Below are positions 1 to 5,866 of a stretch of DNA of 7,892 nucleotides, piece by piece. Below the pieces are notes generated by a model, which made no database searches, was not told the DNA's origin, and saw nothing but the letters and a program-made list of their open reading frames with translations. A program made the translations under genes and the position numbers. Numbering within the stretch: position 1 is the stretch's first letter; each line of letters starts with the position of its first letter. The stretch comes from Faecalimonas sp. Its GTDB lineage: Bacteria; Bacillota_A; Clostridia; Lachnospirales; Lachnospiraceae. Where the stretch lies: the NCBI GenBank assembly GCA_026169575.1, contig JAPFCT010000409.1, positions 1-7,892 of the forward strand. The letters run 5' to 3'.

Positions 1-455
1 GAATGGATGTATATAAAGATGAGAATCCGTTTAACCTTCCGCTGTCCATAAGAAAATTTGTTACGATTGCAGCGGTGATTGCAATGAATACGGATATTTT
101 AATCTTTGACGAACCGACTGCAGGGCAGGATATGGAAGGGAATCAGAGACTTGGAAATATCTTAAAACTTCTTCATGAACATGGGAAAACAGTGATCACT
201 ATTTCACATGATATGGAATTTGTGGCAGACAATTTTCAAAAGATTATTGTTATGGCAAAGAAAAAGGTCGTAAGGGAAGGAACTCCGTCAGAAATATTCT
301 GGGATTTTGAAACACTGGAAAAAGCGATGCTGAAACAGCCTTATGTGAGTCGTGTCTGCAGGGCTTTGGGAATTGAAGGCGGTGTCATCAGCATTGATGA
401 GGCAGTAGAAAAAATAATGGGCAGGGAAAGAGTATGCAGAGAAAAAAGAGATTAA
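1..455 (+). CDS. ECF/CbiO-type transporter ATP-binding protein, C-terminal part (5' end outside window)
   Basis: This is the C-terminal half of an ABC ATPase that would power membrane uptake; the reading frame is open to the window edge. Counting from the Met codon at position 3, a signature-like segment LPLSIRKF is at residues 12-19, Walker B plus catalytic Glu (ILIFDEP) at 32-38, the D-loop (GQD) at 41-43, and the H-loop (ISHD) at 67-70. Walker A and the Q-loop are missing, so that Met is almost certainly internal. The tail (GTPSEIF, then a helical segment ending near ALGIEGG) is typical of energy-coupling-factor ATPases, which work with an EcfT protein and a substrate-binding S component; these would lie upstream. 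The signature reads LSIRK rather than LSGGQ, as I recall for the second ATPase half of some fused clostridial Ecf proteins. The stop lies inside the next gene (22-bp overlap). The substrate is unknown; nucleosides or bases are inferred from the neighbours. Confidence 0.88.
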   Translation, partial: MDVYKDENPFNLPLSIRKFVTIAAVIAMNTDILIFDEPTAGQDMEGNQRLGNILKLLHEHGKTVITISHDMEFVADNFQKIIVMAKKKVVREGTPSEIFWDFETLEKAMLKQPYVSRVCRALGIEGGVISIDEAVEKIMGRERVCREKRD

Positions 456-1609
456 TTGCGTTTTTGGCATTTGCCATGTACTTTCTTACGGGCGCTGCCT
501 GCATTGTAGTAGGAAGCAGTCTTCCGCATCTTGTCAAATTATATGACATGGATTTAGAAAAAGTGGTACTGCTCGGATCTGCATATGCAATGGGAAGACT
601 GTCGACAGTATATTTCACGGGACGGATGGTAGAAAAATTCGGACCGATGAAAGTACTGGCAGGCGGAGTACTTATGGTAGCAGCATTTTTGTTCGGCATT
701 CCGACGATCATAAATTATTATGCGGGAATGTGTTTCGCATTTTTAGGAGGAGTTGGAATGGGAGCCCAGGATACGGTATGTCCGCTTCTTTTAAGCATGG
801 TAGCAAAAGAAAATTATGCAGGATCGCTCAGTGCCGGGCAGGCGCTGTTTGGACTTGGAAGTTTTGCAACTCCATTTCTCGTTGGACTGTTACTGTCAAA
901 CAGTCTTCCGTTTTACTATGCATACTATATTTTGCTGGTCGTACCGATCGTGATGCTTGTTATCATTCCGTTTGTAAAATTAGATGGAAAAGGAACCGGG
1001 CAGGGGCAGGAAGAAAATGTAAAGCCATTGTATGTAAAGAGGGCATGGATAGCGTATACAGCAATGTTTGTTGTATGTGCGGCATACAGTGCGGTTGTAA
1101 ATACGCTTGGACTTTATATATCCAGCTTTGCGGAAGGAATCGGGATTTCGCAGGCAACCTCAGCATTTATGCTGACTGTCTATAATATCGGGTGTGTCTG
1201 CGGATCATTTTTGTTCGTGATAATCCTGAAAAAAGTAAGTGTACAGTTTGTACTGCTGGGAAATTTTGTACTGGCAGGAGCAGCGCTGCTTTTATCAATG
1301 GTCATAAATCGTGTGGAAATCTATTTTATCTGCTTTTTTGTGGCAGGCTTTTTCTTAGGGGTACTATTTAGCGTGATCGTAACGATTGCGACAAGAATCG
1401 GATACAAAAGAATCAGTGTGGCAAGTTCACTTGTTGCGACAGCAAGTGGCGCCTCGGATATTCTCACCCCGATCATCACCGGCATGGTAGTGTCAGCACT
1501 TGGAATCCATATGTCTGTCGGATATGCAATTTTAATGGCAGCAGTCAGTATTCTGGCTACCGTTATATTGTGGATAAACACCACAGATGTAAAACCGGAA
1601 GAGAAATAG
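434..1609 (+). CDS. Major facilitator superfamily (MFS) permease, possibly nucleoside-related
   Basis: This is a 391-residue, very hydrophobic protein of normal MFS length, consistent with about 12 membrane helices in two halves. The MFS motif A loop between helices 2 and 3 is visible as GRMVEKFGPMK at residues 63-73. A polar central loop rich in Gly, Gln and Glu at about 183-203 separates the halves, and the C-terminus is short and charged. It would be an inner-membrane secondary transporter driven by an ion gradient. The ATG at 434 lies 22 bp inside the upstream ATPase gene, with only a weak purine-rich ribosome site (GGGAAAGAG), so translation is probably coupled. Uridine phosphorylase starts 26 bp after its stop. 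Uptake or export of a nucleoside, base or pentose is inferred from the neighbours only; the sequence itself does not give the substrate. Confidence 0.88.
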   Translation: MQRKKRLIAFLAFAMYFLTGAACIVVGSSLPHLVKLYDMDLEKVVLLGSAYAMGRLSTVYFTGRMVEKFGPMKVLAGGVLMVAAFLFGIPTIINYYAGMCFAFLGGVGMGAQDTVCPLLLSMVAKENYAGSLSAGQALFGLGSFATPFLVGLLLSNSLPFYYAYYILLVVPIVMLVIIPFVKLDGKGTGQGQEENVKPLYVKRAWIAYTAMFVVCAAYSAVVNTLGLYISSFAEGIGISQATSAFMLTVYNIGCVCGSFLFVIILKKVSVQFVLLGNFVLAGAALLLSMVINRVEIYFICFFVAGFFLGVLFSVIVTIATRIGYKRISVASSLVATASGASDILTPIITGMVVSALGIHMSVGYAILMAAVSILATVILWINTTDVKPEEK

Positions 1610-1635
1610 AAAATATATGGGAAGGAGATTTGAAA

Positions 1636-2403
1636 ATGGCGGTTCAAAGTAAAGATGTAACAAATAAAGAGGGACAACAATATCATATTTGCTGTGCAAA
1701 AGGGGATGTAGGAAGATATGTACTTTTGCCGGGAGATCCATTTCGCACAGACATCATCGCAAAGCATCTGGAAGAGGCCAGGCTAGTTGCACATAACAGA
1801 GAGCATAAGACCTGGACGGGTACCTTAAATGGAGTGAAGGTTTCTGTTACGAGCACAGGAATGGGAGGCCCTTCAGCCGCGATTGCCGTTGAGGAACTGA
1901 TCCACTGTGGCGCAGATACCTTTATCCGGATTGGAACTTGTGGAAGGGTAAGTCCGGAAAGCTATGATGAGAGTCTGGAAGGGGTGATCATTACGGGAGC
2001 GGTAAGAGATGAAGGAACAACAATCCACTATGTCCCGATTGAATATCCGGCGATGGCAGACCGGCATGTGACGGATGCACTTGCAAAAGCATGTGCGAAG
2101 AAAGGTTATAAATTTGCAGAGGGAATCGCACAGTCCAAAGATTCTTTCTACGGTCAGCATGATCCGGACAGTATGCCGAACAGTGACAGACTGCATCAGC
2201 GGTGGACGGCATGGGAGAAGAGCCGGGTGATGGCATCAGAAATGGAAACTGCCGCATTGTTTATCGTGTCTTCTGTCAGGGGCGCAAGAGCCGGGGCGAT
2301 TATGGCATATGGAAGTATGAATGATCATACAATCGAACTTGCGTGTGATGCGGTTAAGATTTTAATTGAAAGAGACAAAGCAAATGCAGAGGAAATACCG
2401 TAA
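1636..2403 (+). CDS. udp: Uridine phosphorylase
   Basis: This 255-residue enzyme of the PNP/UDP phosphorylase family splits uridine with phosphate into uracil and ribose-1-phosphate in the cytosol. Phosphate-site residues match the E. coli pattern: GDPxR at 33-37 (Gly33, Arg37) and IRIGT at 97-101 (Arg98, Thr101). The family stretch STGMGGPSAAIAVEEL covers 73-88. The base-binding segment DSFYGQ is at 169-174, with Phe171 and Gln174 in the places that bind uracil in E. coli Udp. The ribose-binding EMET is at 202-205. Length is close to the 253 residues of E. coli Udp. The start at 1636 is chosen because AAGGAG (1622-1627) sits 8 nt upstream. A GTG at 1570 would add 22 residues but lies inside the MFS gene without a ribosome site. 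Its place between a permease and a nucleoside hydrolase supports nucleoside salvage or catabolism. The Udp-type base pocket favours uridine over purine nucleosides. Confidence 0.92.
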   Translation: MAVQSKDVTNKEGQQYHICCAKGDVGRYVLLPGDPFRTDIIAKHLEEARLVAHNREHKTWTGTLNGVKVSVTSTGMGGPSAAIAVEELIHCGADTFIRIGTCGRVSPESYDESLEGVIITGAVRDEGTTIHYVPIEYPAMADRHVTDALAKACAKKGYKFAEGIAQSKDSFYGQHDPDSMPNSDRLHQRWTAWEKSRVMASEMETAALFIVSSVRGARAGAIMAYGSMNDHTIELACDAVKILIERDKANAEEIP

Positions 2404-2458
2404 CATGACAGCAGAGCCTTTGGATCATAGTTTCCCGGGGAAATAGGAGGAAAAAACA

Positions 2459-3406
2459 ATGGATAGAAGGAAAAAGATTATAATTGATACAGACTGTGGC
2501 TCAGATGATGCGATGGCGATCGCAATGGCACTAAATGATCCGGACTATGAAGTTCTTATGTGCGTTGCAGTATCAGGCAATGTACATGTAGATCAGGCAG
2601 CGCTTAATACACTGACGACAATTGAATATGCAAAGTCATATGAACCGCCGGTATATAAAGGATGTGGGAAAATGCTTTTGAAAGAACTGATTTATGCGCA
2701 CGAAACACATGGAAATGACGGTATGGGTGATATTGGGCTTGTACCGCAGCACCTGAAAGTGCAGGATGGAAATGGTGTGCTGAAAATGCTTGAGGCGCTT
2801 CGGGCAAGCGAGGAAGGAGAGATTGATATTGTAGCACTGGGTCCGCTTACGAACCTTGCACTTGCAATCCGGCTCGATTATGAGACGATGAAGAAGGCAG
2901 GACGCATCGTCATTATGGGAACAGCCGGGCTTGGGGCTGGCAATGTAACTCCGGTAGCTGAGTTTAATATATGGCAGGATGCAGAAGCAGCGAAGATCGT
3001 TGTGGAATCGGGACTGGAAGAAATTATTTTTGTAGGCTGGGATGCATGTCTTGGCGACAGTATGTTAAATCCGCAGGAGATTGAAAAAATCCGCACCGGA
3101 AGTGAACTGGGGAAATTTGCCATTGACTGCAACAGATGTCTGCTGGAAATGAACCGGGAAAGATTTGGGGATTATTATCTTGATATGGCAGATCCGTCGG
3201 CAATGGCTGCAGCTCTTTATCCGGAGTGTATCGATCAATGTGAAAAATATTATTGTGAAGTAGATGTTTCAAATGGACCTAGTTATGGAAGTGTGCTTGT
3301 TGACTCTAATTTTTTCTCGGGAAAAGAACCGAATGTATTTATTTGCAGTAAACTGGATGCGCAGAAATATAAGGAATATATTTATAAAACATTACATGTA
3401 GATTAG
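2459..3406 (+). CDS. Inosine/uridine-preferring-type nucleoside hydrolase family protein
   Basis: This 315-residue member of the nucleoside hydrolase (IUNH) family uses water and a Ca2+ site to split the N-glycosidic bond of ribonucleosides, giving a free base and ribose. The calcium-binding signature DTDCGSDDAMA is at residues 10-20, with Asp12 and Asp17 matching the Asp pair of the Crithidia enzyme. Other family marks are HGNDGMGD (84-91), ALGPLTNLA (126-134, Thr131), AEFNIWQDAEAAKIV (167-181, Asn170) and a late metal-site Asp245 in MADPSAMA (243-250). Many members have His-Asp there; here the residue before Asp is Ala, so the usual catalytic His seems absent. Family assignment is firm but substrate range is not. 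AGGAGG (2445-2450) lies 8 nt before the ATG. The gene is separated by 55 bp from udp and by 11 bp from the isomerase-like gene. A queuosine-type or other modified nucleoside is an alternative substrate, since some IUNH proteins accompany ECF transporters. Confidence 0.9.
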   Translation: MDRRKKIIIDTDCGSDDAMAIAMALNDPDYEVLMCVAVSGNVHVDQAALNTLTTIEYAKSYEPPVYKGCGKMLLKELIYAHETHGNDGMGDIGLVPQHLKVQDGNGVLKMLEALRASEEGEIDIVALGPLTNLALAIRLDYETMKKAGRIVIMGTAGLGAGNVTPVAEFNIWQDAEAAKIVVESGLEEIIFVGWDACLGDSMLNPQEIEKIRTGSELGKFAIDCNRCLLEMNRERFGDYYLDMADPSAMAAALYPECIDQCEKYYCEVDVSNGPSYGSVLVDSNFFSGKEPNVFICSKLDAQKYKEYIYKTLHVD

Positions 3407-3417
3407 GAGGAATCAAA

Positions 3418-4617
3418 ATGGGTGAATTAAAAGTGAAATTTTTGATGGGACCGGCAGAGTGCAACGACAGAAATATTCCGTCATACAGTGACAAGTTTTT
3501 AAAAGAGTTAGGCGATGCGCTTGGAGAAAAGATTGTATGTGCGGAAATGGAGGAAGTCAAGCATCAGGCTCTTCCGGTATATTTCATTGCATCCGGTGGA
3601 GCAGAACGGGGCTTTGAAGCTATCTATGAACAGACGAAAGAACCTTATATTCTCCTTACTACACCGGCCTATAATTCGCTGGCGGCTTCTATGGAAATTA
3701 TGGGATTTTTGCAGGAGCATCAATTAAAAGGCGAGATTCTGCATGGATCCGCCGAAGTTATTGCAAAGCGGCTTGCCGTATTAACAAGAGTAGCGGAAGC
3801 AAAAGAAAAACTGGCGCATGCCAGATTAGGATGTTTTGGAGAACCCGGGGGACTGATCGCAAGTGATTCAGATTTTGAAACATTGAAAAGAACAAGTGGG
3901 ATGGAAGCAGTACTTTTCGGCTTGGAGGAACTTGTGGATGAATATCAGAAAGGCGGCTATCCGGAAAACAAGTATACAGAAGAACTAAAAAAGAAATCGT
4001 TTAATATAGAAGAAATAGAAAAAGCATTACATGTTTATGGAGCACTGAAACGATTGATTGAAAAATACAATCTTTCCGGTGTTACTGTAAAATGTTTTGA
4101 TCTTTTGGAGATGATCCACACGACAGGCTGCCTGGCACTTGCGATATTAAATGCAGAAGGAATCCCGGCAGCTTGTGAAGGGGATCAGAAGAGCCTTGTA
4201 AGTATGATGGTTTTAAATGCGCTTACGCAAGAATCTGGCTTTATGGCAAATCCAAGCTGCATGGATCCGGAAAAAAGCGAGATTATTTTTGCACACTGTA
4301 CACTTCCAATCGATATGCCGGATGAGTATTGTCTGACAACTCATTTTGAATCAGGCATCGGCGTTGCGGTGGCAAGCGATATAAAGGCGCAGCCAATGAC
4401 CATTTTTAAATGTGACGAGACGATGAAAAGATATTATGCAGGACGTGCCGATTTGATAGAGACAATGCATCGGGAAGATCTGTGCCGTTCCCAGATGAAA
4501 CTTTCTCTTGCGGATGGTACGGAATATTTTGCAAATGCGCCGATCAGCAATCATCATATTATCTGCAAAGGAGACTGGAAAGAGGTTATTGATGAATACT
4601 TCCGGCAAATGGAATAG
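3418..4617 (+). CDS. L-fucose/L-arabinose isomerase-like protein (sugar isomerase fold)
   Basis: This 399-residue protein resembles the shorter fucose-isomerase-like family; its C-terminal half matches the L-fucose/L-arabinose isomerase C-terminal domain. Diagnostic stretches are TTGCLALAILNAEGIPAACEGD (235-256), FMANPS (275-280), FAHCTLP (291-297), THFESGIGVAVASDIK (308-323), CRSQ (356-359) and NHHI (378-381). Likely metal or catalytic residues are Glu254, Asp256 and His379/His380, by analogy with the Glu/Asp/His metal site of fucose isomerase; this is inference. It is shorter than classical L-fucose isomerase (about 590 residues), which has an extra N-terminal domain. The ribosome site TAGGAGG (3404-3410) overlaps the stop codon of the nucleoside hydrolase gene, so the two are co-translated. 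Such enzymes interconvert aldoses and ketoses. The position next to two nucleoside-cleaving enzymes suggests a pentose substrate such as ribose or arabinose, but no activity can be assigned from sequence. Confidence 0.82.
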   Translation: MGELKVKFLMGPAECNDRNIPSYSDKFLKELGDALGEKIVCAEMEEVKHQALPVYFIASGGAERGFEAIYEQTKEPYILLTTPAYNSLAASMEIMGFLQEHQLKGEILHGSAEVIAKRLAVLTRVAEAKEKLAHARLGCFGEPGGLIASDSDFETLKRTSGMEAVLFGLEELVDEYQKGGYPENKYTEELKKKSFNIEEIEKALHVYGALKRLIEKYNLSGVTVKCFDLLEMIHTTGCLALAILNAEGIPAACEGDQKSLVSMMVLNALTQESGFMANPSCMDPEKSEIIFAHCTLPIDMPDEYCLTTHFESGIGVAVASDIKAQPMTIFKCDETMKRYYAGRADLIETMHREDLCRSQMKLSLADGTEYFANAPISNHHIICKGDWKEVIDEYFRQME

Positions 4618-4633
4618 GATGTGATTACATTCC

Positions 4634-4707
4634 CAAGAGAAAGATGCGGATGTTTTCCTGGATGAGAGAAGTTGCAAATTCAGGAAAATATTCGCATTTT
4701 TCTCTTG
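4634..4707 (+). terminator. Long hairpin after the nucleoside operon, probable terminator
   Basis: An inverted repeat pairs 4634-4663 with 4678-4707: 30 consecutive pairs around a 14-nt loop (4664-4677). All four non-Watson-Crick pairs (4643/4698, 4649/4692, 4652/4689, 4661/4680) are G on the left and T on the right, so they are G-U in + strand RNA. The left arm begins with an A-rich tract (AAGAGAAAG) and the right arm ends T-rich (ATTTTTCTCTTGATTTT), like an intrinsic terminator with complementary A and U tracts. It begins 17 bp after the stop of the last operon gene. The stem is unusually long for a terminator, so an mRNA-stabilising or processing role is also possible. Confidence 0.65.
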
Positions 4708-4805
4708 ATTTTAAACAGAGGGGAATAAAACGGTATGGAAAGGAAATAAAGTATATTAAAGTGTGAACTATAAATTATATAAGCAAGTAAAGACCGAGAG
4801 AAGGC

Positions 4806-4834
4806 TTGAAATAAGATAACATTTATGTTATCAT
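4806..4834 (+). promoter_or_regulatory. Sigma-A-type promoter of the toxin-antitoxin module
   Basis: A -35 box TTGAAA (4806-4811) and a -10 box TATCAT (4829-4834) are separated by an ideal 17 bp. Transcription should start near 4841, about 22 nt before the toxin ATG. The -10 box lies inside a perfect palindrome, which fits repression by the antitoxin. Confidence 0.7.
4815..4832. promoter_or_regulatory. Palindromic operator GATAACAT-TT-ATGTTATC
   Basis: Two perfect 8-bp half-sites are separated by 2 bp and placed over the promoter spacer and the start of the -10 box. A dimeric HTH antitoxin, or the toxin-antitoxin complex, bound here would block RNA polymerase. That the downstream antitoxin is the binder is inference from position and from the known autoregulation of HigA-like proteins. 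Confidence 0.65.
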
Positions 4835-4853
4835 GTAATCAAGAAAGGATTAC
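4835..4853. repeat. Second inverted repeat GTAATC-N7-GATTAC before the toxin gene
   Basis: Six-bp arms at 4835-4840 and 4848-4853 flank the predicted transcription start. The right arm overlaps the likely ribosome site AAAGGA (4845-4850). Because transcription probably begins near 4841, the left arm would largely not be in the RNA, so a DNA operator half is more likely than an mRNA hairpin. It may be a second site for the same repressor. Confidence 0.4.
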
Positions 4854-4862
4854 AAAAGAAAA

Positions 4863-5225
4863 ATGTACAAAATAGAATTTTATGAAGATAAAAATGGTCA
4901 CTCAGAAATAGCAGATTATTTTTATGAGCTTGCCAAAAAGGCTAAAACAGATAAGAATGCAAGAATAAACAAAAATAAAATTTTTTCATATATGAAAGCA
5001 CTGGAAGAATATGGAACGAGAGTAGGAAATCCGATTGTAAAACATATAGAAGGAAATTTATGGGAATTAAGACCGTTGAAGAATAGAATCTTTTTCTTTT
5101 ATTGGAAAGATGATAAATTTGTGTTAGTGCATCATTTTATAAAGAAAACACAAAAGACTCCGAAAAAAGAAATTGAGAAAGCATTGTCAAATATTCAGGA
5201 TTGGATAAAAAGAAAAGGAGAATGA
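4863..5225 (+). CDS. RelE/HigB-like toxin, phage-derived Gp49-like (DUF891) family
   Basis: This 120-residue basic protein fits the RelE/ParE-fold HigB-like toxins known as phage-derived protein Gp49-like. Family marks are LWELRP at residues 66-71, Arg75 followed by the hydrophobic strand IFFFYW (76-81), and HHFIKKTQKTP (90-100) followed by an amphipathic helix carrying the EIEKA motif. Members typically cleave mRNA on the ribosome and are neutralised by a partner antitoxin; toxicity here is inferred. The ATG at 4863 has AAAGGA 12 nt upstream, a rather wide spacing that would keep toxin translation modest. The stop overlaps an ATG of the antitoxin reading frame (ATGA at 5222-5225). Toxin-first order is typical of higBA modules. 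The gene is much richer in A and T than the operons on either side, which suggests acquisition by transfer. Confidence 0.88.
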   Translation: MYKIEFYEDKNGHSEIADYFYELAKKAKTDKNARINKNKIFSYMKALEEYGTRVGNPIVKHIEGNLWELRPLKNRIFFFYWKDDKFVLVHHFIKKTQKTPKKEIEKALSNIQDWIKRKGE

Positions 5226-5227
5226 TT

Positions 5228-5512
5228 ATGAAAAAATATACAAATTTTGATGAAATGTTCAATGATGACGATTATGTATCTCAAGAAGAACGTGAACAAA
5301 TTAATTTTCAGGTAGAGTTAATTGGTAAAATTATTGAAGCAAGAGAATCAAAGGGATTGTCACAAAGAGAACTGGCAGAATTATCGGGAATTAAGCAGCC
5401 TGCCATTGCCAGAATGGAAAGTATGAAAACGATTCCCAAGATTGATACATTGTTTAAAATACTTGCTCCACTTGGTTATACACTTTCTATTACTCCATGT
5501 ACAAAAAAATAA
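5228..5512 (+). CDS. HigA-like antitoxin, XRE-family HTH protein
   Basis: This 94-residue antitoxin begins with an acidic segment (FDEMFNDDDY, residues 7-16) that may contact the toxin. An XRE/Cro-type helix-turn-helix follows at about 32-85, with the recognition region GLSQRELAELSGIKQPAIAR spanning 43-62. It would bind and neutralise the toxin and repress the shared promoter. The start at 5228 is preferred because AGGAG (5216-5220) lies 7 nt upstream. An in-frame ATG at 5222, overlapping the toxin stop, is only 1 nt from that site, and a TTG at 5201 lies inside the toxin gene; both are less likely. The 2-bp gap to the toxin implies coupled translation and balanced amounts. Functional annotation rests on family and pairing, and DNA binding to the upstream palindrome is inference. 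Confidence 0.88.
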   Translation: MKKYTNFDEMFNDDDYVSQEEREQINFQVELIGKIIEARESKGLSQRELAELSGIKQPAIARMESMKTIPKIDTLFKILAPLGYTLSITPCTKK

Positions 5513-5515
5513 GGC

Positions 5516-5543
5516 TTGACATCATAAAAACCTATGATAGAAT
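5516..5543 (+). promoter_or_regulatory. Sigma-A-type promoter of the pheST operon
   Basis: A perfect -35 box TTGACA (5516-5521) and a -10 box TAGAAT (5538-5543) are separated by 16 bp. It starts 4 bp after the antitoxin stop codon. Transcription would start near 5550 and run into the T-box leader. The spacer contains an inverted repeat ATCATA-N6-TATGAT (5521-5538) of unknown meaning. Confidence 0.65.
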
Positions 5544-5549
5544 AATAAG

Positions 5550-5845
5550 TGATTCAGACAATCAGATGAGTTATTGATAAAGCAAAGGCGTTGAACGTGT
5601 CAGTAGAGAACTATTTTCTAACAGAGAGAGGAGATCATCGGCTGGAAGTTTCCTTTAGTTCAGATAGGGATCGAATTTCCCACGGGAGCTGCATTTTAGA
5701 AAGGATCCTAGACAACCGATGTCCGGGAACTCAGTAGAAGATGACGTATCTGCACGTTACGCAGTCCGAGAGCCTGACTCTTACGAGCAGGAATTAGGGT
5801 GGTACCGCGATAGACCTCGTCCCTTTTTGGGACGGGGATTTTTTT
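5550..5845 (+). promoter_or_regulatory. T-box riboswitch (tRNA-Phe-sensing leader of pheST)
   Basis: This transcribed leader senses uncharged tRNA and lets pheST be read when phenylalanyl-tRNA is low. The canonical T-box AGGGTGGTACCGCG is at 5796-5809; its TGGT can pair with the ACCA end of an uncharged tRNA with discriminator A. Stem I elements are AGTA (5602-5605, 5' side of the specifier loop), AGAGAG (from 5623, AG bulge) and an apical hairpin pairing 5629-5635 with 5648-5654. The specifier is read as TTC (5677-5679) after GAAT (5673-5676), matching Phe, and a basal helix CGTG/CACG (5596-5599 / 5681-5684) closes it. Stem III is CCTG-A-CTC, loop TTAC, GAG-CAGG (5773-5791). The leader ends in a terminator competing with the antiterminator. 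The leader start is estimated from the promoter. Confidence 0.93.
5815..5845 (+). terminator. Leader intrinsic terminator of the T-box
   Basis: CCTCGTCCC (5815-5823) pairs with GGGACGGGG (5829-5837), nine pairs including one U-G, around a five-T loop, followed by a run of seven T (5839-5845). The T-box AGGG (5796-5799) can instead pair with CCCT (5821-5824) to form the antiterminator, so the two structures exclude each other. Confidence 0.92.
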
Positions 5846-5866
5846 ATTTAGGAGGAATCAGAAAAG

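Noticed and set aside
1570..1635. Upstream GTG extension of the uridine phosphorylase gene
   Set aside because: It lies mostly inside the MFS gene, has no ribosome site, and adds residues not found in the family; the ATG at 1636 has a clear AAGGAG.
1321..1767. 148-codon - strand ORF across the MFS/udp junction
   Set aside because: It spans two well-supported + strand genes and shows no recognisable domain or ribosome site.
2431..2443. Palindrome TTTCCC-G-GGGAAA between udp and the nucleoside hydrolase gene
   Set aside because: It is too tight to form an RNA hairpin, has no promoter nearby and lies just before a ribosome site; one short dyad in a 55-bp gap can be chance.
4711..4800. AT-rich stretch between the long hairpin and the toxin promoter
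   Set aside because: Searched for a promoter, small gene or mobile element end; only short stop-interrupted frames and weak TATA-like runs were seen.
4618..5512. Insertion sequence or prophage remnant around the toxin-antitoxin genes
   Set aside because: No transposase, integrase or terminal inverted repeats are visible; the Gp49-like name of the toxin family does not by itself show a phage.
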